From contig NZ_JARGES010000055.1 in assembly GCF_029210365.1 (NCBI RefSeq), positions 1-64,000 on the forward strand: a DNA stretch of 64,000 nt. Direction: 5' to 3'. Below, piece by piece: positions 29,082 through 37,064 of the stretch. The number at the start of each line of letters is the position of its first letter. The stretch's first letter is position 1. Below the pieces are notes generated by a model. It ran no database searches, was not told where the DNA came from, and saw nothing but the letters and a program-made list of their open reading frames with translations. Origin of the DNA: Mesorhizobium sp. YIM 152430. GTDB lineage: Bacteria; Pseudomonadota; Alphaproteobacteria; Rhizobiales; Rhizobiaceae. A program made the translations under genes and the position numbers.

Positions 29082-30215
29082 ATGCGACTGATCCGCGTCG
29101 TCATTCTCGCCTTGCTGACAGGCATCGCTCCGGTTCACGCGCAAGATGGAGGTCCTGGCGGCGGATTTGGCGGTTCAGGTCCCGGACCCGGCGGCAATCT
29201 CGGCTTCGGAGCTCCATCCGGCGCAATGCCGCGGCTCGAAATCCCCGGCGCGGCAACGCCTCCCCCTCTTTCACTGCCGCCGATCCAGTCGCAGCCCGAT
29301 GGGGGCGCTGGAACATTGCCGCAAATCCAGATGCCCTCTCCGTTGCCGCAAATCGAACTGCCGGGCATCACCGGCTATGCGGCGCCTTCGATCGGAGTGC
29401 CGCTTGCCATGCCCGGAGCCGGCTCGCTCACCCTGTCCGCCCGACTGACCGGCGACGGCGCCGAGATCGAGCGTGGCATGGTCTGGCGCGTCTTCCGACC
29501 CGAACCGGGACCGGACGGAAAACTGCCGCTGATCGCCACCGCACAGGGCGGAACCAGCAATTTCCAGCTCGATCCCGGCAGTTATCTCGTCCATGCGACG
29601 TTCGGCCGGGCCGGCGCGACGAAGCGCATCACCATCGGCCCGAATGCGCGCGAGGAACAATTCGTGCTCGACGCGGGCGGGCTCAAGCTCGACGCGGTCA
29701 TTTCCGGCGGGGGTGGAATTCCATCCGACAAGCTACGCTTTTCCGTCTATGAAGGGGCCGGCGACGCAGCGGGCGAACGCGCGCTGATCGTGCCCAATGT
29801 CAGTCCGAAGGCGGTGGTGCGCCTCAACAGCGGCACCTATCACGTCGTGTCGACCTATGGAAACGTCAACGCGGTCATCCGCTCCGACATCCGCGTGGAG
29901 GCTGGGCAACTGACCGAGGCAACGGTCGAGCACAAGGCGGCCGAGATCACCATGAAGCTCGTGCGCGAGGCGGGCGGAGAGGCGATCGCCGACACGTCAT
30001 GGGCGATTCTCACCGATTCGGGCGACATCGTGCGCGAGAGCGTCGGCGCATTCGCGTCGATGGTGCTTGCGGAAGGCGACTATGTCGCCGTCGCGCGCAA
30101 CCGCGAGCGTCTCTACCAGCGTGAATTCAGGGTCGTTGCTGGCCGGAACAGCGATGTCGAGGTCATCGCCGACGAAAATGGCGGCGACCGGATCGACGCT
30201 TCCGGCGGTGGTTAG
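29082..30215 (+). CDS. Exported protein with Gly/Pro-rich N-terminus and repeated beta domains
   Basis: This 377-residue protein has a signal peptide (MRLIRVVILALLTGIAPVHA, cut after residue 20). Then come a Gly-rich stretch (about 22-45) and a Pro/Leu/Gln-rich stretch (about 50-95). The rest resembles three consecutive beta-sandwich units of about 85 residues. GSYLVHATFGRAGATKRI, GTYHVVSTYGNVNAVIRSD and GDYVAVARNRERLYQREF occur at equivalent positions in these units. This suggests carboxypeptidase-regulatory-like or similar cell-surface folds. I do not recognise the family. Its stop overlaps that of the convergent acyltransferase. Confidence 0.7.
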   Translation: MRLIRVVILALLTGIAPVHAQDGGPGGGFGGSGPGPGGNLGFGAPSGAMPRLEIPGAATPPPLSLPPIQSQPDGGAGTLPQIQMPSPLPQIELPGITGYAAPSIGVPLAMPGAGSLTLSARLTGDGAEIERGMVWRVFRPEPGPDGKLPLIATAQGGTSNFQLDPGSYLVHATFGRAGATKRITIGPNAREEQFVLDAGGLKLDAVISGGGGIPSDKLRFSVYEGAGDAAGERALIVPNVSPKAVVRLNSGTYHVVSTYGNVNAVIRSDIRVEAGQLTEATVEHKAAEITMKLVREAGGEAIADTSWAILTDSGDIVRESVGAFASMVLAEGDYVAVARNRERLYQREFRVVAGRNSDVEVIADENGGDRIDASGGG

Positions 30216-31090
30216 CGGACGAAGAATTCACCGAGAGTGGCCGGTGCCACAGCCCGCATGGTGCGCTCATCAGCCAGTTCGAAGACGGCCCGGTACATGC
30301 GCTCCAGAATCGCCTTGCGCTCACGATCGAACTCGTCGGCGTGAATGACGGGGCCGATCCGCACGTCCATCGGACGACCTGCGCGCCTCGTGAATTCCGG
30401 GATCAGCAGCGCGGTTCGCAGCGTCATCGAAAAATGGCTCGCAAGGTGAAACCACCGGCTGTTCTGGCCCTCGAAATGCAGCGGAACGACGGACGCGCGC
30501 GCATCGCGAACCAAGCGCGCCGGGAACATCTTCCATTCCAGATCGCTGGCCTTGCCGACGATCCGGGTCGCCGTCGCGACGCCGCCTGCCGGGAAGACGA
30601 CGATGGTGACGCCCGCCTTCAGGAGACGCAGAGCCTCATTGCGCACGGCCAGATTGGCGGCGACCGCCTCACGGGTTTCGGAAAAGTCGATCGGAAGCGC
30701 ATAGGGCACCATTTCCGATATCCGCATCAGATCCTTGTGGATCATCACGCGGAACGGGCGGCCGAGCCGCTCGGCGAGCGACAGGATCGCGATGCCATCG
30801 GCAATTCCGAACGGATGGTTGGCGACCATGACCAAAGGCGTATCTGGCAGGTGTGCAGGCGGCCAGACGCCCTTGATTCGCAATTCGATACCGACCATGC
30901 GCAACATGGTTGAAAAGAGATCGACGCCGCCCGGCGCGACGTCGCGACGCCAGATGTCGTAAAGGGCGGCGAAGCGGTCGCGTCCGCAGAAATGCTCGAT
31001 ACGCTCGATCACAAAGCGTTGCACCCGCCGATGGCTCGCATTGGCGTAGCTGAGTTCGGGAAAGAGGCGCTGGCGGCGGATCGCGATCAT
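30212..31090 (-). CDS. 1-acyl-glycerol-phosphate / lysophospholipid acyltransferase-like protein
   Basis: The 292-residue protein has the PlsC-type motif NHPFGIADG near residues 90-98 (HX4D) and VVFPAGGVATATR near 165, in place of the usual EG-based motif III. It therefore belongs to the glycerophospholipid acyltransferase superfamily and probably moves an acyl group onto a lipid or ornithine-type acceptor at the inner membrane. OlsA- or hemolysin-like acyltransferases are alternatives. The ATG at 31090 is chosen over a TTG at 31099; neither has a strong ribosome site. Confidence 0.8.
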   Translation of the reverse strand: MIAIRRQRLFPELSYANASHRRVQRFVIERIEHFCGRDRFAALYDIWRRDVAPGGVDLFSTMLRMVGIELRIKGVWPPAHLPDTPLVMVANHPFGIADGIAILSLAERLGRPFRVMIHKDLMRISEMVPYALPIDFSETREAVAANLAVRNEALRLLKAGVTIVVFPAGGVATATRIVGKASDLEWKMFPARLVRDARASVVPLHFEGQNSRWFHLASHFSMTLRTALLIPEFTRRAGRPMDVRIGPVIHADEFDRERKAILERMYRAVFELADERTMRAVAPATLGEFFVR

Positions 31091-31127
31091 GGCCGGCAAT
31101 GTCGCGCAGCGCCATGACAGCCATGTG

Positions 31128-31152
31128 AAAAGGGGCGACCGGAGCCGCCCCT
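31128..31152 (-). terminator. Terminator of thrS
   Basis: On the minus strand GGGGCG (31151-31146) pairs with CGCCCC (31137-31132), extended by one A-T pair, and TTTT follows at 31131-31128. It lies eight bases after the thrS stop. Confidence 0.8.
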
Positions 31153-31159
31153 CGTTCGA

Positions 31160-33133
31160 TCAGTTCGCGGAAGCGAGCCGCTTCAGGTCCGGCGCGACCG
31201 CTTCCTGCCGCAAATGCTCCAGCGCCTCGTCCAGCGGCAGCGACTGCTGGTCGCGCGAGCCGAGGCGGCGCATGTTGACCGTCGCCTCCTCCGCCTCGCG
31301 CTTGCCGCACACGAGAATGACCGGGACCTTGGCCATCGAGTGCTCGCGGACCTTGTAGTTGATCTTCTCGTTGCGCAGGTCCGGCTCGGCATGGATGCCG
31401 GCCGCCTTCAGCCGGGCGACGACCGATTTCGCGTAGTCGTCGGCGTCGGAGGTGATGGTCGCGACGACCACCTGCACCGGCGCGAACCAGAGTGGGAAAT
31501 GGCCGGCGAAGTTCTCGATCAGGATGCCGAGGAAGCGCTCCATGGAGCCGCAGATGGCGCGGTGGATCATCACCGGCTGCTTCTTCTCCGAATCCTTGTC
31601 GATGTAGAAGGCGCCGAAGCGTTCGGGCAGGTTGAAGTCGACCTGCGTCGTGCCGCACTGCCATTCGCGGCCGATCGCATCGCGCAGCGTGTACTCGAAC
31701 TTCGGCCCGTAAAACGCGCCCTCACCCGGCATGATCCCGGTCTTGATGCGCCCGCCCGACTGCGCTTCGATCTGCTTGAGAACGTCCATCATGACGGATT
31801 CGGCGCGATCCCAGAGAGCATCGGAGCCGACGCGCTTTTCCGGGCGCGTCGAGAGCTTCACGACGATCTCGTCGAAGCCAAAATCCTCGTAGACCGAGAG
31901 GATCAGGTCATTGATCTTCAGGCACTCGGCCGCCATCTGCTCGTCCGTGCAGAAGATGTGCGCATCATCCTGCGTGAAGCCGCGCACGCGCATCAGGCCG
32001 TGAAGGGCGCCGGACGGCTCGTAGCGATGGACCGTGCCGAATTCGGCAAGCCGGATCGGCAGTTCGCGGTACGACTTCAGGCCGTGCTTGAATATCTGGA
32101 CATGGCCGGGGCAATTCATCGGCTTCAGGGCGAAGACGCGCTGGTCCTCCGCCTTCGGATCGGCCGACTGCACCGCGAACATGTTCTCCTTGTACCAGCC
32201 CCAATGACCGGAGGTCTGCCAGAGCGAGGAATCGAGCACTTGCGGCGCGTTCACCTCGTCATAGTCGGCTTCCAGCCGTCGGCGCATATAGGCCGTCAGC
32301 TTCTGGAACATGCGCCAGCCCTTGGCGTGCCAGAAGACGACGCCCGGCCCTTCCTCCTGAAAATGGAAGAGATCCATTTCGCGGCCGAGCCGGCGATGGT
32401 CGCGCTTCTCGGCCTCCTCCAGCAGGTGCAGATAGGCATCGAGATCGGACTGCTCGGCAAATGCCGTCCCGTAGATGCGCGTCAGCATCGGGTTGTTGGA
32501 ATCCCCGCGCCAGTAGGCGCCAGCCACCTTCATCAGCTTGAACGCGTTGCCGATCTGGCCGGTGGAGGCCATGTGGGGGCCGCGGCAAAGGTCGAACCAG
32601 TCGCCCTGCGCGTAGATCTTGAGGTCCTGGTCGGCGGGGATCGCGTCGATCAGTTCCACCTTGTACGCCTCGCCCTTCTCGGCGAAGACCTGACGTGCCT
32701 TGTCGCGCGTCCAGACCTGTTTCGTGAAGGGTTTGTTGCGGCCGATGATCTCGCGCATCTTCTTCTCGATGACCGGCAAATCGTCGAGCGTGAAGGGCGT
32801 GTCGCGGGCGAAATCGTAGTAGAAGCCGTTTTCGATGACCGGGCCGATGGTGACCTGCGTGTCGGGCCAAAGCTCCTGCACCGCCTCGGCGAGGACGTGA
32901 GCGGCATCGTGGCGGATCAGTTCCAGGGCGCGCGGATCGCTGCGCGTGATGATCTCGACCGCACCGTCGCCGGCGAGCGGATCGGACAGGTCGCGCACCT
33001 GACCGTCGACCGCATAGGCGACCGCCTTCTTGGCTAGCGACCTGGAGATGGAATTGGCGAGATCGGCACCCGTCGCGGCGGCGTCGTGCGCGCGAACGGA
33101 ACCATCGGGAAATGTCAGGGAGATTTCGGGCAT
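31160..33133 (-). CDS. thrS: Threonyl-tRNA synthetase
   Basis: The 657-residue class II synthetase charges tRNA-Thr. An N-terminal TGS domain (1-60) is followed by the editing domain with HDAAH (His75 and His79) and DLCRGPH near residue 181. The catalytic core has MNCPGH, with its zinc cysteine, near 338, and [23 protein letters not shown], here spread over residues 366-388. The anticodon-binding domain closes the chain. ATG 33133 is preferred over a TTG one codon before because AGGA is eight bases away. It is the last gene of a minus-strand run. Confidence 0.97.
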   Translation of the reverse strand: MPEISLTFPDGSVRAHDAAATGADLANSISRSLAKKAVAYAVDGQVRDLSDPLAGDGAVEIITRSDPRALELIRHDAAHVLAEAVQELWPDTQVTIGPVIENGFYYDFARDTPFTLDDLPVIEKKMREIIGRNKPFTKQVWTRDKARQVFAEKGEAYKVELIDAIPADQDLKIYAQGDWFDLCRGPHMASTGQIGNAFKLMKVAGAYWRGDSNNPMLTRIYGTAFAEQSDLDAYLHLLEEAEKRDHRRLGREMDLFHFQEEGPGVVFWHAKGWRMFQKLTAYMRRRLEADYDEVNAPQVLDSSLWQTSGHWGWYKENMFAVQSADPKAEDQRVFALKPMNCPGHVQIFKHGLKSYRELPIRLAEFGTVHRYEPSGALHGLMRVRGFTQDDAHIFCTDEQMAAECLKINDLILSVYEDFGFDEIVVKLSTRPEKRVGSDALWDRAESVMMDVLKQIEAQSGGRIKTGIMPGEGAFYGPKFEYTLRDAIGREWQCGTTQVDFNLPERFGAFYIDKDSEKKQPVMIHRAICGSMERFLGILIENFAGHFPLWFAPVQVVVATITSDADDYAKSVVARLKAAGIHAEPDLRNEKINYKVREHSMAKVPVILVCGKREAEEATVNMRRLGSRDQQSLPLDEALEHLRQEAVAPDLKRLASAN

Positions 33134-33219
33134 CAAATGCTTCCTATCCAGTCCTGCAAACGAGCGCAGGTGGTTGTCGATGCCAGCGCGTTTAGCCGAT
33201 CAGGCGAATATCGACAAGA

Positions 33220-33552
33220 TCAGGCCGCGCCGGTCTTGCGGCTGACGCGCCACAAGCGCCACGGCGCATACCATGCCTGGTCGCGGTCGAGCCGTTCGGG
33301 GACGAGGTCGATGCCGTGCGTCCCGCCCGGTCCGCACCGCATCACGCGAAAGAGCCCCATGAACCCGCCCCGCCACAGCCCATGGCGCGCGATCGCCTCA
33401 TAGGCAAATTCCGAACAGGTCGGATAATGCCGGCACGAATTGCCGACGAAGCCGGAAAGCGTGAGCTGATAGAGACGCACCAGTCCGGTGCCGAACAGCC
33501 GCCCCGGCGTGCGCGGCCAGGGGCCGGACCAGTTGCGCGAGCGGTTGGTCAT
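33220..33552 (-). CDS. yidD: Membrane protein insertion efficiency factor YidD
   Basis: This 110-residue protein has the YidD signature LYQLTLSGFVGNSCRHYPTCSEFAYEAI, with CRHYPTCS near residues 40-47, then HGLWRGGFMGLFRVMRCGPGG. YidD is a small inner-membrane-associated protein that helps YidC insert membrane proteins. The ATG overlaps the hepT stop by four bases, so it is translationally coupled to the toxin-antitoxin pair, which is unusual. It lies 86 bases before thrS. Confidence 0.93.
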   Translation of the reverse strand: MTNRSRNWSGPWPRTPGRLFGTGLVRLYQLTLSGFVGNSCRHYPTCSEFAYEAIARHGLWRGGFMGLFRVMRCGPGGTHGIDLVPERLDRDQAWYAPWRLWRVSRKTGAA

Positions 33553-33917
33553 CGCCTTCGCGCAGCAAGCCCGCGCCGGGCTTCCTGCGCCAAACGCGGT
33601 GAGGCGAACGTCGCGGATCGCCAGATCGACGCGACGCTGACCGAGCCATAACCATGCGCAGTCCGATTGCGCGCCCGGTATGCCTGCTTCAGTTCGAGAA
33701 GCGGATAGCGCACCTGAAAGTCCGGATCGATTTTCAGTATTCGCCCCGACGCTTCGCCAACCACTTCGAGACAGCGGATAACTGCATCCTGCACGAGTTT
33801 ACTTCGTTCGAACGCTTGGTCATAAAGATGTAGGATGTACGCCTCAATCCGCTCGGACCAATGGACGATGTCGGCCAACAGATCGTCAATTGCCTTGTCG
33901 TCGGATTGTCGCATCAC
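33549..33917 (-). CDS. HepT-like HEPN toxin
   Basis: The 122-residue, helical protein carries RNRTAHGY near residues 83-90, which is exactly the RX4HXY active motif of HEPN-domain ribonucleases of the HepT (DUF86) type. In characterised pairs HepT is an RNA-cleaving toxin inactivated by AMPylation from the MntA antitoxin. The start may be GTG 33917, which overlaps the mntA stop as GTGA, or ATG 33914. The C-terminus is basic and Arg/Ala-rich. The family assignment is from motif and neighbour; activity is inferred. Confidence 0.88.
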   Translation of the reverse strand: MMRQSDDKAIDDLLADIVHWSERIEAYILHLYDQAFERSKLVQDAVIRCLEVVGEASGRILKIDPDFQVRYPLLELKQAYRARNRTAHGYGSVSVASIWRSATFASPRLAQEARRGLAARRR

Positions 33918-34204
33918 AACGGCCGAAGGTCGCTTGCCACGCGGCTCGCAACATCTTTCGACAGGTCGGTCCTTAACCGCACATCGACCCTTGTTTTGAG
34001 AAGAGCTTCCAATTCGAGTTCAAGATCGGCGAGTTCGAATGTCGACATGGGGGCGCGATCCTCGACGAGAATGTCGATATCGCTTCCTTCCGCATCGTCA
34101 CCTCTGGCGACCGAACCGAAAAGGCAAGGGTTGGCGAGCGGATAACGGGCGATGACGGCGAGAACCTCATCCCGGTGCCTGGCAAGCGATTCGGATGGCC
34201 GCAT
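33914..34204 (-). CDS. MntA-like nucleotidyltransferase antitoxin
   Basis: This 96-residue protein has the minimal nucleotidyltransferase signature GSVARGDDAEGSDIDILV near residues 30-47, that is GSX10DXD with the metal-binding aspartates. A third acid follows in VDVRL near 73. Such MNT proteins AMPylate and neutralise the HEPN toxin encoded next to them. The stop overlaps the hepT start, and the gene begins nine bases after the iscU-like stop. Both facts place the pair within a continuous co-directional gene run. Confidence 0.88.
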   Translation of the reverse strand: MRPSESLARHRDEVLAVIARYPLANPCLFGSVARGDDAEGSDIDILVEDRAPMSTFELADLELELEALLKTRVDVRLRTDLSKDVASRVASDLRPL

Positions 34205-34213
34205 GTTCTCCCC

Positions 34214-34660
34214 CTACGCCGCCTGGCCGGCGCGCTTTTTTTCGATCTGGTCGATGGCGTCGACGACGGCGTCGAAGGTCAGCATGGTCGAGGCGTGACG
34301 TGCCTTGTAGTCGCGCACGGGTTCCAGATAGCGCAGATCGGCGAAACGGCCTTCTGGCGGCGAACCGTTTTCCTTCAACATGCGGCGCATCGTCTCGCGC
34401 ACGCTGCGCAATTCGCCAGCGCGGGCACCGACGACATGGCGCGCCATGATCGAGGACGATGCCTGACCGAGCGCGCAGGCTTTCACCTCATGGGCGAAAT
34501 CGACCACTTCGTCGCCGTGCATCCTGATGTCGATGGTCACGGTCGATCCGCACAACTTGGAATGTGCGGTCGCGCTCGCATCCGGGTCGGAAAGACGGCC
34601 GAGCCGCTCGATATTGCCGGCAAAGCCCAGGATTTTCGCGTTGTAGACATCGTCGATCAT
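34214..34660 (-). CDS. IscU/SufU-like iron-sulfur scaffold protein
   Basis: The 148-residue protein matches the NifU N-terminal/IscU fold: DVYNAKILGFAGN at residues 4-16, SKLCGSTVTIDI with Cys37, and VKACALGQASSS with Cys62. The third cluster cysteine expected near residue 125-130 is absent: the segment there reads YKARHASTML. It may therefore bind a cluster or zinc atypically, or act in tRNA or cofactor thiolation. The start at 34660 is fixed by homology at MIDDVYNAKI. It is divergent from folE. Confidence 0.85.
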   Translation of the reverse strand: MIDDVYNAKILGFAGNIERLGRLSDPDASATAHSKLCGSTVTIDIRMHGDEVVDFAHEVKACALGQASSSIMARHVVGARAGELRSVRETMRRMLKENGSPPEGRFADLRYLEPVRDYKARHASTMLTFDAVVDAIDQIEKKRAGQAA

Positions 34661-34840
34661 CGCAGATTCCAACTTTGCGGCGCGGCTGAACAATTCGTCG
34701 CCGCTGCCATGCCTTTTCATCGGCCGATGCGAGAATATATAGTGGTTGTGCAATTGACCCGACAAGCCGTCCCCGGCATCACGGTCATTTGTATGCACGC
34801 CATTTCGGATCGACGGCACGGTTGGCCGAATTTCCGGGAA

Positions 34841-34895
34841 AGGCTGTGGTCCGTTCAACTCGTTCCTCCGTAGAGGGGAACTACGGGAGACGCCT
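34841..34895 (+). promoter_or_regulatory. THF-II type riboswitch (folE motif)
   Basis: The leader of folE contains CCGTTCAACTCGTTCC (34851-34866) and GGGAACTACGGGAGACGCC (34876-34894), the conserved halves of the alphaproteobacterial folE/THF-II motif as I remember it. Helices are visible: AGGC 34841-34844 with GCCT 34892-34895, CCGT 34851-34854 with ACGG 34883-34886, and GTTCC 34862-34866 with GGAAC 34877-34881. The GGGAG at 34885-34889 is the ribosome site of folE, nine bases before its ATG, so ligand binding would block translation. The ligand is inferred from the family. Confidence 0.88.
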
Positions 34896-34898
34896 TTC

Positions 34899-35540
34899 AT
34901 GGACGCAATTGTGAAATCATTCCCCAACCGCGCCGACGCCGAAAAGACGATTGAGCAAAAGCCGCGCCCGACACAGGCCGAAGTGGAAGCGGCGGTGCGC
35001 GTCCTGCTACGCTGGACCGGAGACGACCCGGACCGCGAGGGGCTGGTCGATACGCCAAAGCGCGTCGCAAAAGCCTATAGGGAGATGTTTTCCGGCTACG
35101 ATCAGGACCCGTTCGAGGAACTGGGCCGGACCTTCGAGGAAGTGGCCGGCTATGACGATCTGGTCCTGATCCGCGATATCCCGTTCCACTCGCATTGCGA
35201 GCATCATATGGTGCCGATCATCGGCAAGGCGCATGTCGGCTACCTGCCGGATGGCAAGGTCGTCGGCCTGTCGAAGATAGCGCGCGTGGTCGACATCTTC
35301 GCCCACCGCCTCCAGACGCAGGAAGCCATGACGGCGCAGATCGCCGGCGTAATCCAGGATGCGCTCACGCCGCGCGGCGTCGCGGTCGTCATCGAGGCCG
35401 AGCATATGTGCATGGCCATGCGCGGCATTCGCAAATCGGGCTCCAGCACCATGACATCGACATTTACCGGGGCATTCCGCGATCATCCTGAAGAGCAGGC
35501 ACGCTTCATGATGTCGCTGCGAGATTTCCGCGCCCCCTGA
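34899..35540 (+). CDS. folE: GTP cyclohydrolase I
   Basis: The 213-residue enzyme makes 7,8-dihydroneopterin triphosphate from GTP, the first step to folate and of queuosine precursors. The zinc ligands Cys100 and His103 in [11 protein letters not shown], and Cys171 in [10 protein letters not shown], are all present. The length and the conserved [19 protein letters not shown] segment fit type IA. The THF-II riboswitch encloses its ribosome site. hisI follows after 22 bases. The 238-base gap to the divergent iscU-like gene holds the riboswitch and both promoters. Confidence 0.97.
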   Translation: MDAIVKSFPNRADAEKTIEQKPRPTQAEVEAAVRVLLRWTGDDPDREGLVDTPKRVAKAYREMFSGYDQDPFEELGRTFEEVAGYDDLVLIRDIPFHSHCEHHMVPIIGKAHVGYLPDGKVVGLSKIARVVDIFAHRLQTQEAMTAQIAGVIQDALTPRGVAVVIEAEHMCMAMRGIRKSGSSTMTSTFTGAFRDHPEEQARFMMSLRDFRAP

Positions 35541-35562
35541 TCTCCATTACCCGCAGGACCAG

Positions 35563-36003
35563 ATGCAGTTCTCATCTCCCCCGACCTCCAAGGCGGCGCT
35601 CGAAGAGGGCGCCGTTCTGGCCCCGCGATTCGATGCAGCCGGCTTGATTACCGCCATCGTCACCGATGCGAGAGACGGTGTTCTGCTGATGGTGGCACAC
35701 ATGAATGCCGAAGCGCTTGCCCTTTCCCTGGAGACAGGCATCGCGCATTACTGGTCACGCTCGCGCAACGAACTCTGGAAGAAGGGCGAGACGTCGGGCA
35801 ATCTCCAGACCATCGTCGAGTTGCGCACCGATTGCGACCAGGACGCGATCTGGCTTCGCGTGGAAGTCGCGGGGCATGGCGCGACGTGCCATACGGGCCG
35901 GCGCTCCTGCTTTTATCGCAAGGCCGAACTGGCGGACGGAAGCGCGCGGCTGATCATCGATTCCGAGCCGAAGTTCGATCCCGAAGACATCTACACCAAA
36001 TAG
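35563..36003 (+). CDS. hisI: Phosphoribosyl-AMP cyclohydrolase
   Basis: This 146-residue enzyme opens the adenine ring of PR-AMP in histidine synthesis. [15 protein letters not shown] near residues 88-102 holds the Mg-binding aspartates, and [11 protein letters not shown] near 109-119 holds the zinc cysteines. It lacks the HisE domain, as in alphaproteobacteria with a separate hisE. It follows folE by 22 bases and is likely co-transcribed; both enzymes are purine-ring cyclohydrolases. Confidence 0.95.
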   Translation: MQFSSPPTSKAALEEGAVLAPRFDAAGLITAIVTDARDGVLLMVAHMNAEALALSLETGIAHYWSRSRNELWKKGETSGNLQTIVELRTDCDQDAIWLRVEVAGHGATCHTGRRSCFYRKAELADGSARLIIDSEPKFDPEDIYTK

Positions 36004-36059
36004 GCGATTGCTCTGGCGCATCGCTCGTCTTCATTCTTCCGATACCATATCCAGGCAAT

Positions 36060-37064
36060 ATGGATCGATCTGAGACGGAGCGACCGATGCTCGACTGGGC
36101 GTCCTTCATGAGCAAGCCGGAAGCAGGCGCGCCCTTGCCGCCTTCGCCCGACATCAAGCTCCGGGAAAAGCCGGAGCCGATGGGCATTGCACTGGCGCTG
36201 GGCGGTGGCGCGGCGCGCGGCTGGGCCCATATCGGCGTGCTGCGCGCGCTCGACGAGGCAGGCATCCGCATCAACATGATCGCCGGCACCTCGATCGGCG
36301 CGCTGGTCGGAGGCTGCTATCTGGCAGGTAAGCTGGATGAACTGGAGGATTTCGCCCGATCGTTGACGAAGCGCCGGATATTCGGCCTGCTCGACTTCAA
36401 CCTGCGCGGTTCGGGCCTTCTCGGCGGAATGCGGTTGACGGCGCGGATGCAGGAACATCTGGAAGGTTTGACCTTCGCCGACCTTCCGCGGCCCTTCGTA
36501 TGCGTTGCCGCCGAGATCCGCACCGGCCACGAAATCTGGCTGTCGAGCGGATCGCTGATCAACGCGATGCGCGCATCCTATGCGCTGCCCGGCGTCTTCG
36601 AGCCAGTCGTCTGCAACAAGCGCGTTCTGGTCGACGGCGCTTTGGTCAACCCGGTCCCCGTGTCCGTCTGCCGCGCCTACGAACAGCCCCTCGTCGTGGC
36701 CGTGAACCTTCACTACGATCTGTTCGGGCGCGCCGCCGTCATCAAGCACTCGGCCGACATGCCGGAGGATGGCGAGGAAATGACCGACGGCAAGAAAACC
36801 CCGCTCATCGTCGACAAAGGGCCGCGCGACCGGGAATCACGGCTCGGCATCACCGGCGTCATGGTCGAAGCCTTCAACATCATCCAGGACCGCATTTCGC
36901 GAGCGCGGCTGGCGGGAGATCCGCCGGACCTCTCCCTTCATCCAAAGCTCGGCCATATCGGGCTGACGGAGTTTCACCGCGCCGACGAACTGATCAAGCT
37001 CGGCTATGACGCGACTCGGGCACAGCTTGCCGAACTCGATCGGCTGCAGAACGTCCTGGCTTAG
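36060..37064 (+). CDS. Patatin-like phospholipase
   Basis: The 334-residue protein has all three patatin motifs. The oxyanion loop is GGGAARGWAHIGVL near residues 48-61. The nucleophile is Ser78 in GTSIG. The catalytic Asp192 lies in VDGALVNPVP. It resembles the RssA/YlbK-type bacterial members and probably hydrolyses a phospholipid acyl ester. There is no signal peptide, so it acts on the cytosolic side. An ATG at 36087 is an alternative start. Its stop overlaps the recJ stop by four bases. Confidence 0.9.
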   Translation: MDRSETERPMLDWASFMSKPEAGAPLPPSPDIKLREKPEPMGIALALGGGAARGWAHIGVLRALDEAGIRINMIAGTSIGALVGGCYLAGKLDELEDFARSLTKRRIFGLLDFNLRGSGLLGGMRLTARMQEHLEGLTFADLPRPFVCVAAEIRTGHEIWLSSGSLINAMRASYALPGVFEPVVCNKRVLVDGALVNPVPVSVCRAYEQPLVVAVNLHYDLFGRAAVIKHSADMPEDGEEMTDGKKTPLIVDKGPRDRESRLGITGVMVEAFNIIQDRISRARLAGDPPDLSLHPKLGHIGLTEFHRADELIKLGYDATRAQLAELDRLQNVLA

